Source of the DNA: Fulvia fulva
Taxonomy: Eukaryota > Ascomycota > Dothideomycetes > Mycosphaerellales > Mycosphaerellaceae
Length of the DNA: 64,000 nucleotides
Assembly (NCBI RefSeq): GCF_020509005.1
Contig: NC_063016.1
Location: 5,456,001-5,520,000 of the forward strand
Direction: 5' to 3'
Shown piece by piece: positions 23,901 through 35,820 of this stretch. The stretch's first letter is position 1, and each line of letters starts with the position of its first letter. The notes under the pieces are model-generated. The model was not told where the DNA came from. It made no database searches and saw only the letters and a program-made list of their open reading frames with translations. Both the position numbers and the translations under genes were made by a program.

Positions 23901-24192
23901 GTAGTGGATTCGCTGGCTCAGCAGCACGCTCTGCAAGTGTCTTACGCTTTGTAGGCGGCTCCGGTACTGGATGGTGATATCAGCTTCCACTTTCACGTTT
24001 TCGCAGACTTCCACTATACATACGCCCGCTAGGCTTGTGCTTGGATGGTATGCTGCTTGACGGCGGTGGCATATGACTCCCAGCAGTCTTCGCATTGAGG
24101 TCGCTGGCAGTCGTTTCTTGCAGAGTTCTGCCGCTGGTCAAGGCGGGCAGCCTCGATGGCGGCTTCAGACCTGATGGGCGTATGTTCTCCAT
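20909..24192 (-). CDS. kinesin-14 motor (KAR3/KlpA type, C-terminal motor)
   Basis: Exons 24192-24024, 23966-21006 and 20946-20909 give 1,055 residues. The N-terminus (MENIRPSGLKPPSRLPA) and KRKTLAERA resemble fungal KlpA-type kinesins. Residues about 1-360 are Ser/Pro-rich and basic (microtubule-binding tail). About 370-655 is a long coiled coil. The motor runs from about 657 to the end, with the ELKGNIRVFVRSRPL neck-motor junction, the P-loop GQTGSGKT, switch I NERSSRSH and switch II LVDLAGSE. The last exon restores the kinesin-14 end HIGTAKKR. A ~35-residue Pro/Ala/Ser-rich insert precedes AAKNRRVAAT. Role by family: a minus-end-directed motor in mitotic spindle and nuclear fusion. An in-frame ATG at 24246 could add 18 residues. 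Confidence 0.95.
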
Positions 24193-24777
24193 TTGTGATA
24201 CAGGCCGTTCCATCGTAAGCATGTCGGACACGGCTCGCGCCGGCAAAGGGTGTCGTCAATGCGAAGTGAGAATAACAAGACGCCAGACCATCGTCCAACG
24301 TGGTCGCAGTCGCGTTATCGAGGGCTTCAATGTTCTGGAAGCGCGTTGGTGTTTACTGGACCTGAACTTAGCGTCGGTCGGGACAACTCGGCCGAAAGTT
24401 GATCTATCTCGGTAACGAGACCACATATGCGGCTATACATCTTTTAACGAGAATCATCTCCATCTCTGAATGCCGTGAGATGGGCAAAGCTTCCAACGTC
24501 ATTGGCGTGCTCTCACATGTCAACCAACCATCTTGCAAGAAACGCTCGTCCGGACAAGGGCAGCGCTGCGAACTGACCGATTCGGTCTGGGATATCGCAC
24601 AGTCTGCCAGACGCTTCTTTTTCGTGCGGCGTCTGGCTGCTTTCCGTCTTCCTATCTGCATCGCCCGCATCCCATAATGTTGTACCTCACACGACATCTT
24701 CTTTGCGCCCTTCTCTGACCGATAGCTCAACACCAGCTCACCACCACCCACGCACACCTCACGAATGTGCATGCGAC
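24193..24777. other. divergent promoter region of kinesin and acyltransferase genes
   Basis: These 585 bases separate two divergent start codons. No other coding frame is supported. The stretch from about 24725 to 24777 is C/A-rich, as expected of a fungal leader. Confidence 0.4.
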
Positions 24778-26008
24778 ATGGAGAAGTATGGCCAGTACAG
24801 GGACAAAGGTACCTCGACATCGCTTGAAGCGGCTTGCATATTGCGCTCGCCCGCTGACTACTCGTCCCCGACTTCAGGCTCCGGCATAGCACCCTTCTTT
24901 ACCATTGCACCTCCGCCAAGCAACATCTTCCTCGCCCCGTATCATCTTGTAGGTTTCTACTACTTCCACTACTCACCAGCACTGGAACACCCCACCACTG
25001 ACTCCAAACACCTCGGCAGTTTCTCTTCTTCTTCCGCATACCCTTCTTCATCTTTGCCTGCGCCGTCTGGTACCTCATCGTACAATGGACGCCACCCGCA
25101 GGCGTCCTCCGCAAAGCCAATCTCTGGTGCATCTTAGGCATTCCAGGAGTCTGGTGGGTCGACATTAGAGTTGACGGCGTCCGACGCGGGTGAGCTTGAC
25201 CTGCATCCACATCACACCACTGTGCTGACACCTTCCAACCAGATCTTTGGGTAAACCAGGCGGATCGAATCCTTTGCCAGGACCAGGGACCGTCATCGCA
25301 TCTTCCTACACCTCACCTCTGGATGTGCTCTATCTGGCTTGCATCTTCGACCCAATCTTCACGCAAAGCTATCCAGGATCTCGAAAAGTACGACATCTAT
25401 CTATCGAAGGCGCTCTCGCAGCATGTTTTACTCTGCCACCTCCACCTGACCAGGCAATACCACTATCCCAACTCGTCGCCCAGAACCCAGACCGCGTCAT
25501 CGTCGTCTTCCCCGAGAGCACAACAAGCAACGGCCGAGGCGTTCTCCGCCTCACACCCTCCCTCCTCTTCGCCGCCAAGGACACCAGCATCTACCCCGTC
25601 TCCCTCCGCTACACCCCCGCCGACGTCGTCACCCCAATCCCCGGCATCATCGAAGCAGCGCGCTTCCTATGGAAACTCTGCTCCCGCCAAACGCACTGCA
25701 TCCGCGTGCGCATCGGTCTGCCGCTGACCCTCGGTCAACAGGATACTGCGGCGGAGATTGCCAGCAGGGAAGCTTCCAGAGGGCGCGCAGAAGGTAGACC
25801 GTATGATACTAACTTTTTCGACAGCTTCCAAAACGGCGGAGAAGAAACTGATATTGACGGACTTACGCCTAGAGAGCGACGGTCGCTGGATCTTGTGGCG
25901 GATTCGTTGTGTCGGTTGGGGAGGACGAAGACGTTGGGGTTGGGCGTGAAGGAGAAGGCGCAGTTTGTAGATGCGTGGCAGGGGAAGACAACGAAGAAGC
26001 GGAGGTGA
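24778..26008 (+). CDS. PlsC-type lysophospholipid acyltransferase (Vps66/Loa1-like)
   Basis: Exons 24778-24808, 24878-24948, 25020-25189 and 25243-26008 give 345 residues. A membrane segment starts at FLFFFRIPFFIFACAVWYLI. The acyltransferase core follows: PGTVIASSYTSPLDVLYL (block 1 position), FPESTTSNGRGVL (block 3, the 'EGT.SNG' type with Ser for Gly) and SLRYTPADVVTPIPG (block 4). The layout resembles the fungal Vps66/Loa1 branch, lysophosphatidic acid acyltransferases at the ER and lipid droplets; this is from memory of the family. The canonical HX4D catalytic His appears to be Tyr here (YTSPLD), which raises doubt about activity or implies a divergent mechanism. An upstream in-frame ATG at 24703 exists. 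Confidence 0.82.
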
Positions 26009-26728
26009 TTGAGTGGATGTCTAGTCATGAAGAGGGTAGTGGAAGATATGCTGGTGTATAGAGAAGAGTCCGGTACTGGGGTTGAATCGTTGTGTGGTCA
26101 TTAGCGATTATGCTATTTCGCGCAGCGAATGACATTGAAGATTGCGACACAGAATCTCGACAGCTCAACTTCTTCCAGGTCTGATTCAGCTTCGAATTCA
26201 CACTCCCCTCTGTGCACGCAACCCTCTGGCGGCCCTCGATGGACTACCGCATTTTTCCAACAACTTGATGCCTCAGGCCACTAAAGTTCTTAGGGTACAG
26301 CAGGAAAAGTCATGAGATGCCAGCAACATGTCAGATCCCGCTTCTACAGCGCTCAGAATATGGCAGTAGACCTTCAGTCGCAGGATGATAATAACACCAT
26401 GGTTTCCCTTCGGTCTCGTGGAGTTGTGGCTCATAGAGCTCCAAATCCATATTTTGGAGCTCATTATGACCGACCATGTCGTCGTAATGCCCAGTGCAGC
26501 AACACGTGGACTACAAAAATAATGTAAATACACTCCGCATCATTGACAGAATTAAGATTACACTTGAAACTCAAGCTATCTCGCCATTCCTCATCCAAGG
26601 CATAACCATTACCATAACTCATATCTACATTAAATCATGCACGTGAAAGCCGTTCATTACACTTTCCCTTCACCCCTCTCTCCGTCAAATCATCTGCGAC
26701 ATGCAGAGTAATCCATACCTCACTACAT
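26009..26728. other. intergenic region between convergent genes
   Basis: This lies between the acyltransferase stop and the 3' end of the Ser/Thr-rich protein gene. No supported coding frame. The stretch 26530-26730 is comparatively AT-rich, as is usual for 3' flanks. Confidence 0.4.
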
Positions 26729-27674
26729 CTAGATTACCCACAATCCGACCACCGCAGCAACCATCCCCACCAGAAGACCGCTGACTCCAAACACGTTCCC
26801 AGCACCAGTACTCAACTCCACACCACTCGGCTCAGCCGACGGCGCAGTCGTAGCGAGGGTATCGGAAGGATCGACGAGCACCGTCGACGTCGTGGGCACA
26901 GCGGCGTCGGTCACTGGTGCGTCCTGGGTGATTGTGATGGTTGAGGATGCTGTCGATGGAGCAGCGGGTGCGTCGGAAGTGGGTGCTGAGGTCGAGCTGG
27001 TATCTTCGGAGGTCGAACTAGATGAGGAAGAAGAAGAGGGTGTTGGAGTTACCGACCTGGAAGATTGGCTTGTCGACGACGTGCGAGTGGTAGCATTACT
27101 TCCACTTGACGACGTCGAGGTTGAACTTGGCGATGGAAGGGCAGTCGGGTAAGCCGAAGTGTCAACCGCGCTGACGCTGGAGATGGCGAAGAGGAGTTCG
27201 ACTTCGTCTACATTCAATGGATCCAGCTCTGCGGTCTCGACAGCATCGCCTTGGGAGCTGTCGCTGGAGACATAGAGTCCAGCGTCGTCAGATTCCGTGG
27301 AGGGAACGAAGATGTTTGCTCCCTCATCTGACGCTGCGGCGAAGACGCGGTACTGTGCTGATGTGCTGCTGCATTCCTGGAGGGTTGGGCCGGGATAGAG
27401 ACAGTAGAGACCTTCTGAGGATTTGGAGCGGATGGCGTAGGATGCTGAGGTGGATCCGGAGAGGAATTGCCAGAGAGATGTGTCGTCTGTGCCGGAGCTT
27501 ACTTGGGAGATGGAGGATGCTGGTGCGTTTGTCAGTATCGTTGATGAGAGGATTAGTGCTCGTTCTGGACTTACAGTTTCCAACGCCGATGTAATAGTCT
27601 GTTGCGTAGCTTTGTATGCTGTACCATGTATCTGGCTGCAGACCTGTATTGGCACTTCCTAAGACGTTCGACAT
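26729..27674 (-). CDS. Ser/Thr-rich surface protein with C-terminal hydrophobic anchor
   Basis: Exons 27674-27575 and 27519-26729 (55-nt intron, GTAAGT...CCAG) give 296 residues. The first ~120 residues are folded-looking (DTWYSIQSYATDYYIGVGN, then LWQFLSG and EGLYCLYPGPTLQEC) and resemble a beta-trefoil/ricin-type lectin layout, but this is a weak impression. Residues about 170-260 are a Ser/Thr/Pro-rich stalk with poly-Ser runs. The C-terminus is hydrophobic (VFGVSGLLVGMVAAVVGLWV) and could be a GPI signal or a tail anchor. No N-terminal signal peptide is visible from the chosen ATG, which is odd for a wall protein. An unseen upstream exon or unconventional targeting is possible. Confidence 0.72.
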
Positions 27675-29145
27675 TTTGTTCGTTGTCGCCGATGTTCAGT
27701 ATTCTTGGGTGAATCAGTGAACAGGTCAATTGGTGAATGGGCGGAAGGTCTTTTGTTATGTTGTTGACTACGATACCGTGATCAAGTCAGCCGCACGTGA
27801 GGTACACATGTGCCTGTGCAAAGTGAGGCAGGGGCGGGGCGTGATCTGAGTGGCGCACTGCAGCCAGCATGTGCGACGGTTCATTCACGTCCAATCGACT
27901 GGGATTTGTTGACATGGAGACAGGAGTGCTTGGCGATGCAGCCAAGGGATTTCAGGTGAGATATCGGCATGCAGAGTATGACAACACTATCTCGGGGTCA
28001 GCAGGTGTTCAGAGAGCCAGCTCTTCAGGAATCAGCTCTCTGTTGTGATCAGCTTGTGGCTTGTATGGGAAGGCTGTTTGCTGAGTCCTGCTGAAGCTGT
28101 CAGTGGGTCTTGCGCAGTTAGTCACGCTGCATGCTGCTGCTGCTGCTGCTTCTGCATTATTTTCATTATCACGGGTGAGAGGGAGATACAGAAAACCAGG
28201 TAGTGGACCTTCTTTGAGTTGAGCCCACTTCAATGCCTTGCTCGGCAAGAGCGTCCAGATAGGTCAGCTCTCAGCTCATCTCTCCACGCCAAGCGAACGT
28301 GAAGGGCCACATTGAGCAGCAGTAGCATCGTATCGTCATTGCCGGCAAAGAAATCGTTCTGAAATGGTCGCTGCGAAGGAGCACAAAGCGGCTGAGTAGC
28401 TGAGTAGCTCCAAGGCAGCAACGCAGAGCTCGAAGGATGGATGCCTGATGAGACACGCATAAAAGACCCCTTCTTCGTCTTTAGTTCCTTGCACTTACAA
28501 CCGACAGCCTTAGACATTCGCAAGCAGTTGCCGTCGTGATACTCGCAGTGACAAAGTGATGCATGTCGTGAATGAGTGTCTTTGGTGAACGAGAGAGCTG
28601 TTGAACGTGTCTCGTCTAACTTTCGGGACATCCCGTTGCGCGACGTTCCTTCCTCGCACTTCATCCAGCCCGCGAAACAGCTTCACCCGACTGCAGCCCT
28701 TCGCGTCCACGGCCATTCGCACCTTCTTCCTTTCACGCAGCTGCATCTCCCTAGCAATCACTGTCAGCTGCACGTCTCATTGCATGGCGCGTTTGGGGTG
28801 AGTTCTGCAATCTGCATCTGCACAGCGCACGACGGCCTGCACATTCTCCGAACAAGGTACGGCAACTTTTATTACGAGCACGAGTCTCAACACGATCCGC
28901 GCATACATCCTGCTACTTGCATTTCCAAGCATCCAACACCGTCTCGATACGGCCTTGAAGCTCGAAGTAGTCTGGAAGCGCGCAGCGACTCCAATTCCTA
29001 TTCACCAGGCGTTGTCGCTGACAAAACACATTCAGGTCCCCACCACACTAGAACATCCGCCATTCATCTCGAATAGCGCGCGACCACCCTCGATACAGCG
29101 CACGAGCGCGCCTTCTACACCACCTACACCTCAACTACCGCGATC
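27675..29145. other. divergent intergenic region upstream of the nucleoporin gene
   Basis: These 1.47 kb separate two divergent starts. A short CTG run (about five copies) lies near 28134-28150. Open frames at 28230-28664 (minus) and 28576-29076 (plus) overlap each other and have no recognisable features. The C-rich stretch directly before 29146 fits a fungal leader. Confidence 0.4.
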
Positions 29146-32100
29146 ATGTCGTTCGGCTCAGGAGGATTCGGTAGCAGCAACACAGGTGGAGCCTTTGGCG
29201 GGTTTGGGGCGTCGAACACTGGCTTTGGCGCAAATAACAACAACAACGCTGCGCCGACAACATCGCTGTTCGGCAGTACGAATAACACGACCAGCGGTTT
29301 TGGCGCCACAAACAACACGACAGGTGGTTTCGGGTTTGGCGCAAAGCCCGCCACGACAGGTGGATTTGGTACGCCAGCAGCGACAACGAGCGCGCCGAGT
29401 CTGTTTGGAGGAGGTAATACCAGCACGACTGGAGGCTTTGGAGCCGGTACTGGGTTTGGCGCAACCAATACTGCAAGCACAGGATTTGGCGGCAACAACA
29501 CGAACACAGGAGGTAAGTCGACACAATAAGGGAGAAGCTGGGATCATGGTTGGGACCGGATGCGCTCCCTATGCGGCATGGGCGACAGTCATTGCAGACT
29601 TGAGTCTCGCCTTGCACAGAAAGTATCGGGGGGGGGGGGGCTCTGGCTTCCAGAGGTCCACCCACTATGCGTGGGAGCAGTCTTGATCCGAATTGCATTG
29701 AAATACCATGGCCACGAACTAACTGGTTTTTAGGTCTGTTCGGACAGAACAAGCCTGCGACCACTGGGTTCGGCGGTGCTACCACTGGTGGAAGCCTCTT
29801 CGGCGGTAGTGGCACTACTGGAGGGTTCGGCGCAAACAACACGACCCAGAACAATGCCTTCGGAAACACATCGAACAGTGGCGGCTTTGGTTCGACCAAC
29901 ACCACGAACACCGGAGGTTTCGGCGGTGGATTTGGCGCTTCCACCACGGCAACGAACAACCAAGGTTCTGCTGCAGTCCCGTTCCAGGCTTTCACCGAGA
30001 AAGATGCTGCCAGCAACCAGACGTCGCACTATCAGTCCATCACCATGATGCAGCCATACCAGGGTAAGAGCTTCGAAGAATTAAGAGTTGAGGACTACGC
30101 ACAAGGCCGTCGGTTCGGTGATAATCAGAATGGGCAGGCAGGGACCTTTGGTCAGTCAAGTGGCTTCGGAGGCAACGCGTTTGGAGCCAGCAACAACACT
30201 GCTACTTCGACGGGTGGTGGCTTGTTCGGCAACAATAACAACACCACTGCGACTACCGGCAGCACAGGGTTCGGTGGATTTGGCGCAACAAACAACAATG
30301 CGCCAGCAGCTGGAGGCTTTGGGTCAACGAACACGAACACTGGAGGTGGTCTCTTTGGAGCGGCCCAGAACAAGCCTGCTACAGGTCTGTTCGGCAGCAC
30401 CACAAACACTGCAACAACAGGCGGCTTCGGTAGCAACACCAACAACACCGGCGGTGGCCTGTTCGGTGGCAGCGGAGGCTTTGGCGCGAACAATAATAAC
30501 AACCAGCAGCAGCAGCAGGCTGGTGGCCTGTTCGGCGCAAACCAGCAGCAGAACAAGCCAACTCTGGGTGGGTTCGGAGCCAGCACGACCAATACAGGGT
30601 TCGGTGCCACGAACACCAACACCAACACGGGCGGCGGGCTGTTCGGTTCAAGTACGAACACAACCGGAAACACTGGTACAGGTCTCTTTGGAGCACAGAA
30701 CAACCAGCCTCAGCAGCAGACTGGCGGTCTCTTCGGAGCCAGCCAAAACACTGGTGGCAATTCCCTGTTTGGCAACACGCAGAATAAGCCCGCTGGAACG
30801 AGCCTCTTCGGCGGGAACAACACCTCGACCAACACTGGCGGTGGGCTGTTTGGCGCTGCGAACAACCAGCAGCAACAACAGAACACCGGCTTTGGCGCGA
30901 ACACTGGAGGTGGTTTGTTTGGGAACAATAATACAAATCAGAACAAGCCAGGAGGCCTCTTTGGTTCGTCTACAACAACCACGAACACCGGCGGTGGGCT
31001 TTTTGGATCGAACAACAGCCAACAACCGCAACAGCAGCAGCAGCAGGGCGGCCTGTTCGGGAACAACAACAATGCTGGAAGCTCGCTTTTCGGGAACACC
31101 CAGAACAAGCCCGCTGGAGCCAGCATGTTTGGCAACATGAACAACACGAACGCTGGCGCGTCTCTTTTCGGCAACAACCAGAACAACCAGCAAAACCAGC
31201 AGTCCACTGGTATCGGTCTGTTCGGAAGTATGAATCAGAATAACCAAAACCAGCAGCAGAACAACAACTCGCTCTTTGGTAATAGTTTCGGCTCGAGCCA
31301 AACACCACAACAGAACCAGCTGCACGCTAGTCTTACCATGTCGCCGTATGGTAACGACCAGCTATTCAGTTCGCTTGGTCAGAGTTCGACACCAGTTGGC
31401 CCGTTGGCGACTCCCCTCAACGGCGCCAGAGCTGTGCAGAACAAGACTCCAAGCCTGTTGTCCAGTACTCGGCTGAACTCGCCAATCTACACACCCAGAG
31501 CAAGCACGATAGGTCGAAATGGCGGGTATGGCCTCAGCTACTCCAACTACGGCACGCCAGGCTCTGCTTACTCTGTAAGCCTGACTCCGCAGCAGAGCAG
31601 CCTCCTGAAGCCATCCGGTAGCCTCGGTAGCGCTCTCACAAGCAGACTTGCTAAGAGCATGAGCATGAACAACCTTCGCGGTGGCGACAGCACGCCTCGT
31701 GATGGGGAGAGCCTACTACGCCCAACACCCGGCAGTGCATCGCAGAAGTACCTACAGTCTGGGAACATGCGAAAGCTTGTTATTGACAGGTCTCTCCGTG
31801 CCGATCTGTTCGCGCCGCCAGAGCAACGACAAGTCGAGTCAGCTCGCCGCGAAAGTGACATTCCCTCGCTGAGGAAGAAAGTCAGCTTTGATAACACTGC
31901 TGGTCAGTCCGACGCCACGCCCACATTGAACAATGCGCTAGTGAGGACGGAGGATTCGGATGAAATGGACAGCCCGCCAAGTCTGTTCCGAGCAGCACTA
32001 AAGCAGCAGAACGGCGCTCCAGAGATGCAGCAGGTCAGCAATGGCGCGTCTCTTACCACTGTCCCAGAGGACGCGGAACCACAACGACCGATCTCTGCGC

Positions 32101-35100
32101 CCGCTACACAGAAGCCAGCCGAGAAAGATTCCGGCAAGAACGTCGACATGGGCGAGTACTGGAGCAAGCCATCCATTAAGGACTTGAAGAACATGTCTCG
32201 TGCTCAGCTCTCCAAGATTGGCAAGTTCGTCGTGGGTCGTGATGGCGTTGGCAGAATCGAGTTTGGTCCCTGCGATCTTACAAACACCAGCCTAGACGAC
32301 ATCTTTGGCAAGATTTGCAACTTCAGACCTCGCCAAGTCACAGTCTACCCAGAGAACGCAAGCAAGCCTCCGATGGGCAAAGGCTTGAACGTGCCTAGCA
32401 CGATCTACCTCGAGAACTCATGGCCTCGGAGTCACGGCGGCAGGAAGGCAGTGGAGGCAAGGACTGGACCAGCCTACGAGAAGCATCTCAAGCGTCTCCG
32501 AGGCACTAAGGGTACAGAATTCGTCAACTACGATGCGGGCACTGGCGTGTGGACGTTCAAGGTTCAGCACTTCACGACATACGGCTTCGACGAGGACAGC
32601 GATGAGCTTACTGAAGACACTGAGATGGAACAAGAGGACCTCCCACAGGACACGAGCGGCCTGAGTGAACCCCCCGAGGATGACACGATGCAGAGCGTCG
32701 AGACTGGCACTGGCGAGCTTGACGATACTTTCGACTTCCAGAAGAACAAAAAGCGATCTCAGTCTAGTTGGCTCGGTCAGTCCGCTGGTCAGTTCGTGCC
32801 AGGTGGCTTTGGCGAGTCACAACTCGGTCAATCACTGGGTTTCGATGACACCCAGCACATCCCCAACGACTATGATGGTGAACGCGAGGAAGACGATGTC
32901 CAGGACCACACCATGTCCGGCGGACTTGGTGGTGACGAAGAGGATCCTTTCATATCGGCTGGTGGCGCAGTGCAGGCTCCATCGCCAGGTGCCTATGACC
33001 GCCATCATTCCAGTATGGCGCTTGACGACAATGCTGGCGCTGTTGACTTTGCTGAGGATATGCAGGACGAACCTTCCCCCAAACTCCCTGGCTCTTTCAT
33101 GCCTGAAGAGCCGAAGTACCTGCGATCCATCTTGAAGCCCGCCGCTGCTCGCTCGACTTTCCCTTCGCCAGAGAAGCTGGCCACCGATGCATGGGAAGAT
33201 CAACTGCAGCGTACCATGAGCCGCCGAAAGCGGGATCGTCAGGCGTTACGAGAGCTGCAACAGAGCACGTCACGTGCAGCTGACCCTGCGCTTGACCGCA
33301 GCTTGTTCGGCCAGAGCAAACTCGGCCAAAGTGCGCTTGGTCAGAGCTATCTTGCTCAAAAGAGCGCCAAGAAGGTCGGATTCGGTGCCAGCACGTTTGC
33401 AAACGAGAGCAATGAGCTCGGCCGAAGCCAAACGCTGAACAGCCACATGGACCTCATGAATTCGTTGTGGGAACAGCAAAAGCCTACAAAGAAAGCTCCT
33501 GCCATGACCAAAGGCTTTGAGGTATGACCCCCGACTACCACCATCACACCCCTGCACATTCCCTGCCCACATAACACGTTTTGTATGATCGAGTCAGCGC
33601 ACGGCTGCATGGGAGGAATTGAGCAGCATAACTTTGGGCGTTCCATATCCAGCACGCCTTAACATCCGATGTAGAAGTACGTAGCTGAAATGATCAACAG
33701 AACCCATACCCCAAGCGACCTCGTCTGTCCGCGCCCGACGTCTTGAGCGACAAGGATGGCCTCGGATCTCATGACTCTGTGAAGCCATCCTTCTCGAACA
33801 ACGGACTTATCGCCTACTCCACCACCCCATCAGCACCGAAGCCGACTGAGCCGCTTAATACCGCCCTGCGACCGCTCATTGGCGAGCATCGAGAAGTCCG
33901 TTTTGCCAAGTGGGCTGAACCACAGGATCTCAACCCCACATGGTTCGGTGTTCAGAAGGAGGCAACAACCTTGGAGCAGAGTAGCAGAATTCCCCAAGCG
34001 AGGACTGATCCTTATACCGCATTCCTCCAGCTAGCCAGCGACGAAGCTGCCGCTAACGAGAAAGCGATCTGGACCTTGGCACACATCCTATTCGACTCGA
34101 TCGACACGTTTCCGCAGGAGCTCAAGGCTGGCATGACTGCTGAGCAGATCACGCAGTATGAGGGTCGCCTTCAGAAGGAGGCTCTTGGTGCGTTCTGGTC
34201 GGAGCATCTCGCCAACACTGTCGAACAGCAGCTTGGTCTCGCTCAAACATCCGAGGAGAAGGCCTTATTGCATCTTACCGTGAACAACGTCGACCGTGCC
34301 TGTGAAGTTCTGGCGGCCGCCAAAGACTTCAAGCTTGCTACTTTGATTGCACAATTACCAGGAAACAAGCAGAGCCATGCGGTTATGGATGCACAGATCG
34401 AGACGTGGCTGACCCGGAAAGACTGGACTGAGATGCCCGAGCCTGTGCGTGCGCTGTACTCTATCGTGGCAGGACAGGTTTGCAGCGTTGTCGGCACTGA
34501 TCCCAAGGCCGCTCCCGAGGATCGTGTCGGCGCCTTTTGCATATCCGAGCGATTCAGCCTCTCTTGGATGCAGAGCTTCGCATTAAGACTCTACTTCGGT
34601 GGACATGACACTATCGCGGAGGCTGTTGAGGGGTACACCAAAGACCTCGAAAGTGGTGCCGAGAAGGTGCCAGCGACTCCTTCAGGGCAACAAGCCGATG
34701 CATCAGCAAAGCGAGAAGATACCCTACTGGGCCTCTTGCGGTTGGCGGTGTCTGAGGTTGACCTGGAGCTGCTCTTCGATGCTCAAACCGTCTCCGGCAG
34801 CGCGTTCAACTCCCGTGTAGCATGGCAGCTTGCTATGTACTTCGACGCGAAGGGCATCGCAACGTCGTTCCCATCAGAAAAGCTCGATCAGCTGACCCTC
34901 AACTTTGCCACGGAGCTGGAAGTTGCGGATGCATTCTACATCACCGCAGTCTGGGTCCTTCTCCATATCCGCGATGAGTCCGTTCGCGAGAAAGCGATCA
35001 AAGCGATCATCGACCGCAATGCCGCCAGAATCCCAGCACCCGACCAGGAAGACGACGGCAGGAGCCGTTTCGCCCGGTTTACGAACGAGTTCATGATCCC

Positions 35101-35638
35101 TGCCGCCATCATCTGGCAAGCGAAAGCACAGCACGCCCGCGCTGTCCTCCAAGATGCGAACCTTCAGACTGTGTACCTGATTAACGCCGGCGCAAACGAA
35201 GAAGCACACGCAGTCCTCTCCAACACCCTCGGCCCCACAGCCATCATTGAGGAAGACTATGATTCCCTCCGCCAAATCCTCACCCTCTTCCAGCACTCCA
35301 AACCCTACGGCTGGGAGAAGAGCGGACAGATCTTTGAAGACTTCGTCACGCTTCTGCACATGCCAACCAAGGCGAAGCATTCGAAGGAGGGACGAGGAGT
35401 CATGGAGAGGTTGAGTGCTGGCTTGGCGATCATGAGAGAGGGAGAACGTGATATGAGTCTGGAGCAGAGAGTGGCGATTGTGGAGATGATGAGAGTGCTG
35501 GGTGAAGAGGTTAGAGAGTTTGAGAGTGGTGGCTTGGGACGTATCAGGGTTAAGGGCGAGGAGATGGAGGTTGACGAGGAGGGAAGGGGGATTGGGGTGT
35601 TTGAGAGGTATCAAGGCGCTATGGGGGTTGTTGCGTAA
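29146..35638 (+). CDS. NUP98-NUP96 self-cleaving nucleoporin precursor (Nup145-like)
   Basis: Exons 29146-29512, 29734-33521 and 33701-35638 give 2,030 residues. Residues 1 to ~570 are a dense GLFG/FG-repeat domain rich in Asn, Gln and Gly. It is interrupted around residues 222-250 by a GLEBS motif (TMMQPYQGKSFEELRVEDYA), which binds the RNA export factor Gle2/Rae1. An autoproteolytic domain follows (YWSKPSIKDL onward), ending at HF|TTYGF, with the predicted cut after Phe1069. Cleavage would give an FG-Nup98 (about 1,069 residues) and a Nup96 scaffold (about 961 residues) that belongs to the Nup84/Y complex. The downstream part has acidic linkers, FGQSKLGQS-like repeats and the helical Nup96 domain. 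Introns of 221 and 179 nt are long for this locus, and the first contains a run of 13 G. Confidence 0.95.
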
Positions 35639-35820
35639 AAGGCAAGGCGCATGCATTATCATGAAGGCAGTGATGGGCTGCGTGGAGCAGGCATGATGTA
35701 GTATAGCATCGAGGAACTCGGTTTGATCATATCAGAGCGTCGATGTGTTGATGACCTTCAAGCGCTACTCTGCCCGCAAGTGATGCTCATCTCGACCGCT
35801 GCTGAGCATGCTTACAAAAA

